DNA of 35,584 bases from contig CANGTQ010000018.1 of the NCBI GenBank assembly GCA_947456955.1, forward strand, positions 1-35,584, written 5' to 3'. The notes under the pieces are model-generated. The model saw only the letters and a program-made list of their open reading frames with translations. It had not been told where the DNA came from and did not search any database. Source of the DNA: Flavobacteriaceae bacterium. GTDB lineage: Bacteria > Bacteroidota > Bacteroidia > Flavobacteriales > Flavobacteriaceae. How positions within the stretch are numbered: the stretch's first letter is position 1; the number at the start of each line of letters is the position of its first letter. Positions 8,416 through 14,942 of the stretch are shown one piece after another. Made by a program: the position numbers and the translations under genes.

Positions 8416-10167
8416 TTACTCATTAACCTCCAAACCAAACAAATTTCGCATCAATTCTAAATTCGGATTGAGTTCAACCAAACGGTTGTATTTGTCTTGT
8501 GGGGTATAATTCTTTTTTAATACCAAAGTTTCATTCACTTTTACATCGATTGTAATATCATGATTATGTAATTTCCCTCTCAAATAACCCAAAAGTTCAG
8601 GCTTTTCTTTTTCAAAATCTATTTTAGAACTTTCATTCGGTAATTCGTGAATGATAGTTGTGCCTTCAAGAATTGGGTCATTAATGGTTAACAAAGAAGC
8701 CACAATGCGATATCCTTTATCTTCAATGCGTTGCGCATATTTAAGCCATTGCTCCAGCATTTCCGTTTCGGTAAAAGGCTCGCTGGCCAAATGCACTACT
8801 TCTTTGATAGTCGACTTTTGAACTTCTGCCATTTCTTTCTTCGCACGAATGCTGGCCAAAGACATGGAGGAAACTTTAGGTTGAGGGTTATCGGTTGTAG
8901 TTTCTCGGTTGTTGGTTGTCGGTTGATTGTTGATATTTACCTCTTTATCAACAATTTCTTCTGCTTTTTGCGTTGTGGGTTCTACCTTCTGAATTTCTTC
9001 GGCTAATGGCTTTTGGCTTTTGGCTAATGGCTCTTTAACTTCCGAAATGGAATAATCATTTCTGCGGTAATACGTTGGAGGAATTATAAAGTCAGACTTT
9101 TTTTTTTCTCCATCAAAACCGATAGAGCTTAATTGCATTAGCGCAAGTTCTACCAAAAGACGTTGGTTCTGAGACACTTTATATTTCAAATCACAATCAT
9201 TTGCAATATCGATACCTTTTAACAAAAACTCCTGTGATACTTTTTGTGATTGTTGTCCGTATAATTTTTGTGCTGCTTCACCCATTTCCAATAAAGAAAG
9301 GGTTGCCGGGTTTTTAGCCACTAATAAGTCTCTGAAATGCGATGCCAATCCAGCAATGAAATGATGTCCGTCAAATCCTTTAGACAAAATATCATTATAA
9401 GCCATTAATACTTCCGGGATTTTGTTTTCCAAAATCAAATCCGTTATGTTTATGTAGGTCTCATAATCCAAAACGTTCAAATTCTCTGTAACCGCTTGTC
9501 GTGTTAAGTTGTTTCCACAATAAGAAACCACACGGTCAAAAATGGATAACGCATCACGCATAGCACCATCCGCTTTTTGTGCAATAATGTGCAAGGCATC
9601 ATCTTCAAATTCCACTCCTTGACTTTTCGCAACTTCAGCCAAATGTTCTTTGGCATCTTTCACCGTAATTCTTTTGAAGTCAAAAATCTGACAACGAGAT
9701 AATATAGTTGGAATTATTTTGTGCTTTTCGGTCGTAGCCAAAATAAAAATGGCATGTTTTGGCGGCTCTTCCAGTGTTTTCAAAAAAGCATTGAAAGCTG
9801 CAGGAGACAACATGTGTACCTCGTCAATGATGTATACTTTATAATGTCCGGTTTGAGGAGGTATCCTAACTTGGTCTATTATATTTCTAATATCATCAAC
9901 TCCATTATTAGAAGCAGCATCTAATTCAAATACATTAAATGCAAAATCTTCATTAGGATCATCATAACCGGGTTGGTTAATTTTGCGTGCCAAAATCCTA
10001 GCACAAGTTGTTTTTCCAACACCTCTTGGACCAGTAAATAAAAGTGCAGAAGCCAAGTGATTGCTTTTTATGGCGTTGAGCAAAGTATTGGTAATAGCTT
10101 GTTGACCAACAACGTCTTTAAACGTTTGTGGGCGATACTTACGAGCTGATACTATAAATTGTTCCAT
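8416..10167 (-). CDS. dnaX: DNA polymerase III subunit gamma/tau
   Basis: This 583-residue protein is the clamp-loader ATPase. Motifs in order: Walker A GPRGVGKTT (46-54), Walker B DEVH (115-118), sensor region 'ILATTEKHKIIPTILSRC' with the SRC arginine finger (157-159), then the lid and collar domains to about residue 350. The usual zinc-binding Cys cluster after Walker A is absent; that stretch reads 'QPGYDDPNEDFAF'. After 350 comes a low-complexity linker rich in Pro, Thr, Asn and Glu (about 365-435), then a C-terminal domain (about 465-583) in the place of the tau region that binds polymerase alpha. Codons 354-357 contain a run of ten A (9098-9107) that could produce a short gamma form (see Findings). 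It is convergent with ppx. Confidence 0.97.
   Translation of the reverse strand: MEQFIVSARKYRPQTFKDVVGQQAITNTLLNAIKSNHLASALLFTGPRGVGKTTCARILARKINQPGYDDPNEDFAFNVFELDAASNNGVDDIRNIIDQVRIPPQTGHYKVYIIDEVHMLSPAAFNAFLKTLEEPPKHAIFILATTEKHKIIPTILSRCQIFDFKRITVKDAKEHLAEVAKSQGVEFEDDALHIIAQKADGAMRDALSIFDRVVSYCGNNLTRQAVTENLNVLDYETYINITDLILENKIPEVLMAYNDILSKGFDGHHFIAGLASHFRDLLVAKNPATLSLLEMGEAAQKLYGQQSQKVSQEFLLKGIDIANDCDLKYKVSQNQRLLVELALMQLSSIGFDGEKKKSDFIIPPTYYRRNDYSISEVKEPLAKSQKPLAEEIQKVEPTTQKAEEIVDKEVNINNQPTTNNRETTTDNPQPKVSSMSLASIRAKKEMAEVQKSTIKEVVHLASEPFTETEMLEQWLKYAQRIEDKGYRIVASLLTINDPILEGTTIIHELPNESSKIDFEKEKPELLGYLRGKLHNHDITIDVKVNETLVLKKNYTPQDKYNRLVELNPNLELMRNLFGLEVNE
8880..9032. repeat. Low-complexity repeats in the dnaX linker
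   Basis: On the coding strand two patches read like intergenic filler: AACCGACAACC-type units (8880-8935) and AGCCAAAAGCC-type units (9001-9032). They are translated as 'NNQPTTNNRETTTDNPQP' and 'PLAKSQKPLAEE'. Both sit in the flexible linker between the clamp-loader core and the tau tail. Confidence 0.6.
9098..9107 (-). promoter_or_regulatory. A10 slippery tract in dnaX (candidate gamma/tau switch)
   Basis: On the coding strand the codons read GAA AAA AAA AAG TCT GAC. The tract contains A_AAA_AAG in the reading phase used for -1 frameshifting in E. coli dnaX. One extra A, or a -1 shift, leads to GTC then TGA. One fewer A leads to a stop within about five codons. Either event would end the protein near residue 358, just after the collar domain. 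Confidence 0.6.
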
Positions 10168-10184
10168 ATATTTTTACTTGATTA

Positions 10185-10192
10185 CAAATATA
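10185..10192 (-). promoter_or_regulatory. Candidate dnaX -7 element
   Basis: On the minus strand this reads TATATTTG (TAnnTTTG), ending 17 bp before the dnaX ATG at 10167. No -33 TTG was found at exact spacing. Confidence 0.45.
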
Positions 10193-10320
10193 GAATTTTT
10201 GTTGATTTACTTGCAGTCAATTCGCAATAAAAATTGCTCGGGTGGTAATTTGGTTATTCGGTTATTTGGGGAAAACTTTTCCACAATATATTAAATTTTT
10301 CATTCAAAAATTTTCAATCG

Positions 10321-10350
10321 TTGATTCACAATCTTAAATCCTTACCTTTG
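10321..10350 (+). promoter_or_regulatory. rnpB promoter
   Basis: TTG at 10321-10323 is followed by exactly 19 bp and then TACCTTTG at 10343-10350. This is the best match in the window to the Bacteroidota TTG-N19-TAnnTTTG promoter. Transcription would start about 4-5 nt later, where the RNase P RNA 5' end is expected. Confidence 0.8.
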
Positions 10351-10372
10351 CGCCGCAGACCGCCTTATCGTT

Positions 10373-10439
10373 TCATGCTGGACTCGTTTCAGCATCTTTT
10401 GATTTCAAGTCAGAAGGTTCCGAATCAAGTTCGGAATGA
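10373..10439 (+). repeat. Two palindromic repeat copies inside rnpB (5' part)
   Basis: 10373-10396, read on the minus strand, is GATGCTGAAACGAGTCCAGC followed by ATGA. 10416-10439 on the plus strand contains TTCCGAA-tcaag-TTCGGAA followed by TGA. Both follow the layout GAT/GGT, short variable stem, AAxCxAGT loop, complementary stem, ATGA. Confidence 0.6.
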
Positions 10440-10683
10440 AGAGGAAAGTCCGGACACCAAAGAGTAGCATATTGGGTAACGCCCAACCGTCGTGAGGCGA
10501 GGACAAGTGCAACAGAAAGTATGTACAGATAATGCTGTAGTGAAACCAGGTAAACTCTATGCGGTGAAATTCCAAGTATATCGGCATTTAAGGATTACTC
10601 GTCCGTTGCCGAAGGGTAGGAAGCTTGAATCAATGAGCAATTGTTGGTCTAGATAAATGATAAGGTATTTCTAATTTGTTTTA

Positions 10684-10707
10684 GATTCTGAAACAAGTTC
10701 AGAAATA
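10684..10707 (+). repeat. Third palindromic repeat copy inside rnpB (3' part)
   Basis: The segment has stem TTCTGAA (10686-10692), loop ACAAG and stem TTCAGAA (10698-10704), with a GAT prefix. It is the same layout as the two 5' copies. It sits in a variable peripheral helix just before the conserved ACAGAATCCGGC segment. Confidence 0.6.
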
Positions 10708-10782
10708 ACAGAATCCGGCTTATAGGTCTGCTTTTTTTATGAAACCCACAATTTTGTCATCTAAATAATTATTGATGCTTTT

Positions 10783-10817
10783 TGTCATGCTGACGAAGGA
10801 AGCATCTCCATAAACAA
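10783..10817 (+). repeat. Palindromic repeat, left flank of GIY-YIG gene
   Basis: The sequence starts TGTCATGCTGACGAAGGAAG and continues CATCTCC. An inverted, slightly diverged copy lies at 11139-11170. Internally GATGCT and AGCAT can pair around a TCCTTCGTC loop on the minus strand. Confidence 0.7.
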
Positions 10818-10826
10818 TTTAAAAAT

Positions 10827-11138
10827 ATGATAGGATTTCAAGAAGGTTATCACACGTATTACATCTACATACTTACTAACAAAGTAAAAACAGTCTTTTA
10901 TACTGGTGTAACTAATCATTTAAAAATTAGATTAGCTCAACATAAAGAAAGTATTAATCCTAATAGCTTTACTTCTAAATACAATGTTCATTATTTATTG
11001 TATTATGAAAAATTTACTTGGATTCAGGAAGCTATTGCAAGAGAAAAAGAAATCAAAGGATGGAGAAGGGAAAAGAAAATTGTTTTAATCAAGACCATTA
11101 ATCCTCATTTGGAGTTTTTGAATTTTTTATTTGAATAG
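10827..11138 (+). CDS. Small GIY-YIG nuclease family protein
   Basis: A 103-residue single-domain GIY-YIG protein. The N-terminal signature is visible as 'YYIYILTNK' followed by 'FYTGVTNHLKIRL', giving the paired tyrosine motifs and a catalytic-type Arg35. The helix 'EAIAREKEIKGWRREKK' supplies the conserved Glu (about 73) and Lys/Trp typical of this COG2827-like branch. It has no DNA-binding extension, so its substrate is unknown. It starts about 90 bp after rnpB and converges on rsmD. Inverted copies of a dispersed repeat lie just outside both ends of the gene, which suggests a small mobile unit. Confidence 0.9.
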   Translation: MIGFQEGYHTYYIYILTNKVKTVFYTGVTNHLKIRLAQHKESINPNSFTSKYNVHYLLYYEKFTWIQEAIAREKEIKGWRREKKIVLIKTINPHLEFLNFLFE

Positions 11139-11170
11139 ATGGTGGAGTTTCCTCCTTCGTCGGAATGACA
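11139..11170 (-). repeat. Palindromic repeat, right flank of GIY-YIG gene
   Basis: Read on the minus strand it is TGTCATTCCGACGAAGGAGG followed by AAACTCCACC. This matches the left-flank copy at 10783-10817 in inverted orientation. It begins directly after the GIY-YIG stop codon. Confidence 0.7.
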
Positions 11171-11187
11171 AATTTTGGAGAAAAAAT

Positions 11188-11757
11188 TTATCCCTCGTCT
11201 TCTTTACTTTCATCCCGAAGCTTCGGGACAAAGAAACTAAACACTGAACCACCATAATTTTTTTGGAAAGAATAATTAGGCATTTGATCCAATTTGGTGT
11301 ATTTCGAATGTTCAACTACTAACATTCCTTCTTCATCTAATAATTCTCTTTCAAAAATAAGTTCAACGATTTTCTCGAATTCCTTTTGCTCCATACCATA
11401 AGGCGGATCAGCAAAAATAATATCGTAGTTACCACTGTGTTTTTCCAGAAATTTAAAGACATCACTTTTTATCGCTGTAATATCAAATTCAAATTCTTTT
11501 GCAGTTTTCTTAATGAAGTTTACACAACCCATATCGCCATCAACACAAAGAATAGGGGAGCAACCTCGTGAGCCAAACTCATAACTAATACTTCCGGTAC
11601 CGGCGAAAAGCTCTAATACTTTCAGTTCCGAAAAATTAAAATGATTGTTCAAAACGTTGAATAACGCTTCTTTGCTCATGTCAGTTGTAGGGCGAACGGG
11701 AAGGTTCTTGGGTGGTGTTATTCTTCTGCCTTTATATTTTCCCGAGATAATTCTCAT
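11188..11757 (-). CDS. rsmD: 16S rRNA m2G966 methyltransferase
   Basis: A 189-residue class I SAM-dependent methyltransferase of the RsmD family. Its order of motifs is typical: 'MRIISGKYKGRRI' at the start, 'RPTTDMSKEALFN' (22-34), the SAM loop 'LELFAGTGS' (48-56) and the catalytic 'ADPPY' (116-120). RsmD methylates G966 of 16S rRNA during small-subunit assembly. The start overlaps the DUF3822 stop by 4 bp (ATGA), so the two are coupled. The last residues ('VPKLRDESKEDEG') are encoded partly by a perfect 16-bp palindrome, which looks like a repeat that has entered the 3' end. Confidence 0.95.
   Translation of the reverse strand: MRIISGKYKGRRITPPKNLPVRPTTDMSKEALFNVLNNHFNFSELKVLELFAGTGSISYEFGSRGCSPILCVDGDMGCVNFIKKTAKEFEFDITAIKSDVFKFLEKHSGNYDIIFADPPYGMEQKEFEKIVELIFERELLDEEGMLVVEHSKYTKLDQMPNYSFQKNYGGSVFSFFVPKLRDESKEDEG
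11213..11228. repeat. Perfect palindrome TCCCGAAGCTTCGGGA inside rsmD
   Basis: This 16-bp perfect palindrome lies in the 3' end of rsmD coding sequence. A near-identical copy (TCCCGAAGTTTCGGGA) is intergenic at 20175-20190. Confidence 0.85.
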
Positions 11758-12566
11758 GAGTGTAACAATATAAAATGCTCCCGTTTTTCGGCATCGGTTA
11801 AATTACTTTGCATAAAACTCACATCAAACAAATTGGTGTTTCGTACATATTTAAAGGCAATTTTATAAAGCGAATCGTCTTCTAAAATTTTGCCTAAAAG
11901 TTCCAGTTTAAAACTCTCCGGATTTAAGTGTAATTGTTCGGCAGTGAATAATATATAATAGATAAAATCTTCCGGAGTCTTATATTCAAAAGTGTTATAA
12001 AGTTGTAATTTTTGATTTTGGATAACCACAATTTCAAAATGCGTGTCGCTCACATGCACAAACATTTTGGATTCTTCATTGTTTTTGGAAATATCCAATA
12101 ATTTTTTTACTAAAACAGTATTCGCATGTTTGTAATCAAAAGTGCCGAATTGGTCAATGAAATAATTATTTAAGTTAACATACGGAATGTACACATTATT
12201 CATTTCGTAATTACCCAATTCGTCATACGCAAAGAAATCGGTTTCAAAAACCTTGGTGTTAAATTGCAGATAACTGCCTAAATAGTCTTCGTCAAATAAG
12301 GCTGTTGGCACAAAAGTCGAAAGATTATTACTGTGAATAATTACAACTTCATCATAAACGGCTTTGAGTTCGGGATTATTCTGAAACGCTTCTGCAAACA
12401 AATCTTCTATCTTAGTAGTGAGATTCACTTTGCCCAAAACAATTTTTTGTAAGTTGTTAGCTTTGTTGGTCAGTGTATCAAACGTAGCAAAAGCCAAGCC
12501 GTTCAGAGAAACCTGAATTGCCAGTTTTTGGTACATTTTGTCGACAACACTACTGTTTTGGAACAT
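11754..12566 (-). CDS. DUF3822 family protein
   Basis: The 270-residue protein is recognised as the Bacteroidota-specific DUF3822 family, mainly from its position directly upstream of rsmD and its ASKHA-like pattern. The N-terminal half reads 'LAIQVSLNGLAFATFDT', and later comes 'MFVHVSDTHFEIVVIQNQKLQLYNTFEY'. Alternating short beta strands of this kind suggest an actin/Hsp70-like fold. No catalytic residues can be assigned. It overlaps rsmD by 4 bp, so the two are co-expressed. Function is unknown. Confidence 0.8.
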   Translation of the reverse strand: MFQNSSVVDKMYQKLAIQVSLNGLAFATFDTLTNKANNLQKIVLGKVNLTTKIEDLFAEAFQNNPELKAVYDEVVIIHSNNLSTFVPTALFDEDYLGSYLQFNTKVFETDFFAYDELGNYEMNNVYIPYVNLNNYFIDQFGTFDYKHANTVLVKKLLDISKNNEESKMFVHVSDTHFEIVVIQNQKLQLYNTFEYKTPEDFIYYILFTAEQLHLNPESFKLELLGKILEDDSLYKIAFKYVRNTNLFDVSFMQSNLTDAEKREHFILLHS

Positions 12567-12591
12567 AGTTATTTTGAATTAGTGATAATGG

Positions 12592-12599
12592 CAAACTTA
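12592..12599 (-). promoter_or_regulatory. Candidate -7 element for DUF3822-rsmD
   Basis: On the minus strand this reads TAAGTTTG (TAnnTTTG), 25 bp before the ATG at 12566. The TTGATAATTG repeat directly upstream occupies the place where a -33 box would be. Confidence 0.45.
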
Positions 12600-12603
12600 C
12601 AAA

Positions 12604-12640
12604 ACAATTGACAATTGATAATTGATAATTGATAATTAAT
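12604..12640. repeat. TTGATAATTG low-complexity tandem repeat
   Basis: About four degenerate 9-10-bp units of CAATTGATAATTG lie between divergent genes. The internal AATT palindromes make the repeat similar on both strands. Confidence 0.8.
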
Positions 12641-12717
12641 TCCTGTTGCATTTGAAGTAATATCTTCCAAATTTAAAACTCTATCATCTATTATCTTTCT
12701 TCTTTCTTCTTTATCAC

Positions 12718-12725
12718 TATATTTG
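12718..12725 (+). promoter_or_regulatory. Candidate -7 element for the helicase gene
   Basis: TATATTTG matches TAnnTTTG and ends 26 bp before the ATG at 12752. No good -33 box was seen. Confidence 0.4.
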
Positions 12726-12751
12726 AAATCCAATTTCCAGTAAAAATCCAA

Positions 12752-14173
12752 ATGACTTCCAGCAAGTTTTACAGTGTGTTACAAAAACAGTTTCCGTTTC
12801 AACCGACAGTAAAGCAGGATATTTTTTTTCAGAAAATCGCCGATTTTTTAACCAATTCTAATACCAACGAAATATTTGTTTTGAAAGGCTATGCCGGAAC
12901 CGGAAAGACAACAGTGATTTCTACGATTGTTAATAGTCTGGGAACCATCAATAAAAAGTATGTCTTATTGGCGCCAACCGGAAGAGCGGCCAAAGTCATT
13001 GCGAATTACTCCAATAAACCCGCGTTTACGATTCACAAGAAAATCTATTTTCCGAAGAAGGGAAAATCAGGCGGCGTTTCGTTTACGATGCAAACTAACA
13101 AACACAAGAACACCATATTTATAGTAGATGAATCCTCTATGATTTCGGATGTAAATACCGAAGCCAAACTTTATGAAAACGGTTCGCTGCTTGATGATTT
13201 GATTTCGTATGTCTATAATGGTGATAATTGCAAAATGATTTTGCTTGGTGATACGGCTCAATTACCTCCAGTACAATTGGATGTCAGCCCAGCATTGGAT
13301 TCGGAAAAATTAGCTATGAATTACAACAAGGAAATTTTTTCTATTGAGTTGGATGAAGTCATGCGGCAGGAAGAAAAATCAGGAATTTTATATAATGCAA
13401 CCCTGTTGAGAGAATTGCTCAAAAGTCATTTTGTAGATACTTTTGAGTTTGATTTAAAAGGTTTCAAAGATATTGTCCGATTGACTGACGGTTTTGATAT
13501 TCAGGATGCAATACAAAGTGCTTACAGCAATTATAGTATAGAAGACACTTGTTTTATTGTGCGTTCTAACAAAAGAGCGAATCAATACAACCAACAAATA
13601 CGAACTAGAATTCTAGACAAAGAAAGTGAACTTTCTGTTGGGGATTATTTGATGGTGGTAAAGAACAATTATTTTTGGTTAAAGGAAACTGACGAAGCCG
13701 GATTTATTGCCAATGGCGATATCGTTGAAGTTTTAGAGATTTTCAGTTTTAATGAATTATATGATTTCAAATTTGCCAAAGTCAAAATCAGAATGGTGGA
13801 TTATCCCAACCAAAAACCATTTGAAACCATATTATTATTAGACACAATTACCAGCGAATCACCATCATTAACTTTTGATGAAAGCAATCGTTTGTATCAG
13901 GAAGTAATGAAAGATTATGAAGGCGAACCGCAATATAGAAAGTTTCTGAAAGTAAAAAATAACGAATATTTCAATGCTTTACAGGTAAAATTCTCTTATG
14001 CCATTACGTGTCACAAATCACAAGGCGGCCAGTGGAATACTGTTTTTATTGAGCAACCTTATTTGCCCAACGGTATTGATGTAGATTATGTGCGTTGGTT
14101 GTATACGGCAGTTACACGTGCTAAAGACAAGCTTTACCTGATTGGTTTTAAAGATGAAAGTTTTGTGGACTGA
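12752..14173 (+). CDS. RecD/UvrD-like superfamily 1 DNA helicase
   Basis: A 473-residue SF1 helicase. Motif I (Walker A) is 'GYAGTGKTT' at 46-54, motif Ia 'APTGRAAK' at 74-81, and motif II 'DESSM' at 126-130. Motif III 'LLGDTAQLPP' follows. The C-terminal UvrD_C_2-type segment includes 'AITCHKSQGGQW' and 'YTAVTRAKDKLYLIGF'. It lacks the RecD/RecD2 N-terminal extension, so it is a stand-alone RecD-like helicase of a type common in Bacteroidota. The role is probably DNA repair or recombination; the exact pathway is not visible. It is transcribed divergently from DUF3822 and converges on the toxin gene. Confidence 0.9.
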   Translation: MTSSKFYSVLQKQFPFQPTVKQDIFFQKIADFLTNSNTNEIFVLKGYAGTGKTTVISTIVNSLGTINKKYVLLAPTGRAAKVIANYSNKPAFTIHKKIYFPKKGKSGGVSFTMQTNKHKNTIFIVDESSMISDVNTEAKLYENGSLLDDLISYVYNGDNCKMILLGDTAQLPPVQLDVSPALDSEKLAMNYNKEIFSIELDEVMRQEEKSGILYNATLLRELLKSHFVDTFEFDLKGFKDIVRLTDGFDIQDAIQSAYSNYSIEDTCFIVRSNKRANQYNQQIRTRILDKESELSVGDYLMVVKNNYFWLKETDEAGFIANGDIVEVLEIFSFNELYDFKFAKVKIRMVDYPNQKPFETILLLDTITSESPSLTFDESNRLYQEVMKDYEGEPQYRKFLKVKNNEYFNALQVKFSYAITCHKSQGGQWNTVFIEQPYLPNGIDVDYVRWLYTAVTRAKDKLYLIGFKDESFVD

Positions 14174-14182
14174 GATTTCCAG

Positions 14183-14210
14183 ACCTATCAGTTCTTATAA
14201 ACTGTCAGGT
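14183..14210 (+). terminator. Hairpin after the helicase gene
   Basis: Stem halves are 14183-14193 (ACCTATCAGTT) and 14200-14210 (AACTGTCAGGT) with a 6-nt loop; 9 of 11 positions pair. A short T run follows a few bases later, so termination is plausible but weak. Confidence 0.45.
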
Positions 14211-14303
14211 ATATGTTTTTAAAGTACTCTGCAAATGTATAATGGCTACTCGGAAATCTATTTATTTGTTTAGTTAAAAGTCGGGAGACTTTGCGCAGTT
14301 GGT

Positions 14304-14609
14304 CTATTTTAACTTTCGTTTTTTAGGATTTTGTCTGTTTGAAAAAAATGAAATAATTTCAATTTGATTATTCTTAACCCTGTAATATAAAGTGTTATAA
14401 GTTAGAATAACAACTCTACGAATATCTTTTTTAACTTCTGAAACTTGAAATAAATTAGGGTTATGAGAAATCAATAGTAGAGTTTCTTCCATTTTTATAG
14501 CTAAATTTTGAAGTTCTTTATCTGTCCAATTTTCTTCTAAATAGCTAATTGTATCTTCTAATTCTTTTAGAGCATGATTCGTCCAAAGAATTTTATAGCC
14601 ATTTTTCAT
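14304..14609 (-). CDS. ParE/RelE family toxin
   Basis: A 101-residue toxin of the ParE/RelE fold. Features are the N-terminal 'ILWTNHALKELEDTISYLEENW' helix, the 'RRVVILTYNTLYYRVKNNQIEIISFFSNRQNP' strand region, and the typical Arg/Asn ending. ParE poisons gyrase and RelE cleaves mRNA; the long first helix hints at ParE, but the two cannot be separated here. Its start overlaps the antitoxin stop by 17 bp, the usual toxin-after-antitoxin order. Confidence 0.88.
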   Translation of the reverse strand: MKNGYKILWTNHALKELEDTISYLEENWTDKELQNLAIKMEETLLLISHNPNLFQVSEVKKDIRRVVILTYNTLYYRVKNNQIEIISFFSNRQNPKKRKLK

Positions 14610-14832
14610 AAAGCTTTCTAGCGTTTGAATGAGGATTTAGTTTTTCAGAATCAGCATCTTTTAATCCTTTTTCGATAGATTCTTTTTCACTTTCAGAAAT
14701 TGAATTCCACCAATCTTTACTTTCCTTTTTTCTCAAGTCCATTATTTTTTCAATAATTGTCGAGTCTTCAATAGTAGAAAGCCATTGGATTAATTCCAAT
14801 TTTTTGTTTTGTATGTTTATTTTAATATCCAT
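14593..14832 (-). CDS. Antitoxin of the ParE/RelE module
   Basis: The 79-residue protein lies directly upstream of the toxin and overlaps it by 17 bp. ATG 14832 is chosen over the in-frame ATG at 14850 because it gives the cleaner 'MDIKINIQNKKLELIQWLSTIED' start and leaves room for a promoter. The N-terminal 'IQWLSTIEDSTIIEKIMDLRKK' resembles small Bacteroidota antitoxins, and the C-terminal half is charged and likely wraps the toxin. No clear ribbon-helix-helix or HTH could be assigned. A perfect palindrome 26 bp upstream may be its operator. Confidence 0.8.
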   Translation of the reverse strand: MDIKINIQNKKLELIQWLSTIEDSTIIEKIMDLRKKESKDWWNSISESEKESIEKGLKDADSEKLNPHSNARKLYEKWL

Positions 14833-14858
14833 GACGCAAAGTTTTAGCAAATCAAAAA

Positions 14859-14874
14859 TACAAATATATTTGTA
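14859..14874. promoter_or_regulatory. 16-bp perfect palindrome, candidate operator/promoter
   Basis: TACAAATATATTTGTA reads the same on both strands and contains TATATTTG (TAnnTTTG) in both directions. It lies 26 bp upstream of the antitoxin ATG and 68 bp upstream of kdsB on the other strand. It could serve both as divergent -7 elements and as a toxin-antitoxin autoregulation site. Confidence 0.6.
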
Positions 14875-14942
14875 ATGTCTTTCACTAGGCGCATTAAAAA
14901 CAAACTTTGTACCTTAGCCACTCAGTAATCTAATAACTCAAA

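Larger units (their letters stand above)
10353..10737 (+). ncRNA. rnpB: RNase P RNA (bacterial class A)
   Basis: This is the catalytic RNA that trims the 5' leader of pre-tRNAs. The universally conserved core is readable: GAGGAAAGTCCGGAC at 10441-10455, the ACAGAAA segment near 10511, GTGAAACCAGGTAAACTC near 10540-10560, and ACAGAATCCGGCTTATAG near 10708-10725. The closing P1 helix pairs GCAGACC (10355-10361) with GGTCTGC (10725-10731), followed by a T run that should act as terminator. Two or three peripheral hairpins match a dispersed palindromic repeat (see Findings). Confidence 0.95.

Noticed and set aside
9960..10000. Missing zinc-finger cysteines in DnaX as a sign of gene decay
   Set aside because: All ATPase motifs are intact and the replacement sequence is smooth; loss of this Cys cluster looks like a lineage trait, not damage.
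12569..12751. 60-codon minus-strand ORF starting beside the helicase ATG
   Set aside because: Its second half is the TTGATAATTG low-complexity repeat and no family is recognisable; it also covers the promoter regions of both neighbours.
14230..14245. TACATTTG on the minus strand after the helicase
   Set aside because: No minus-strand gene follows it; it would fire antisense into the helicase and is probably a chance match in AT-rich DNA.
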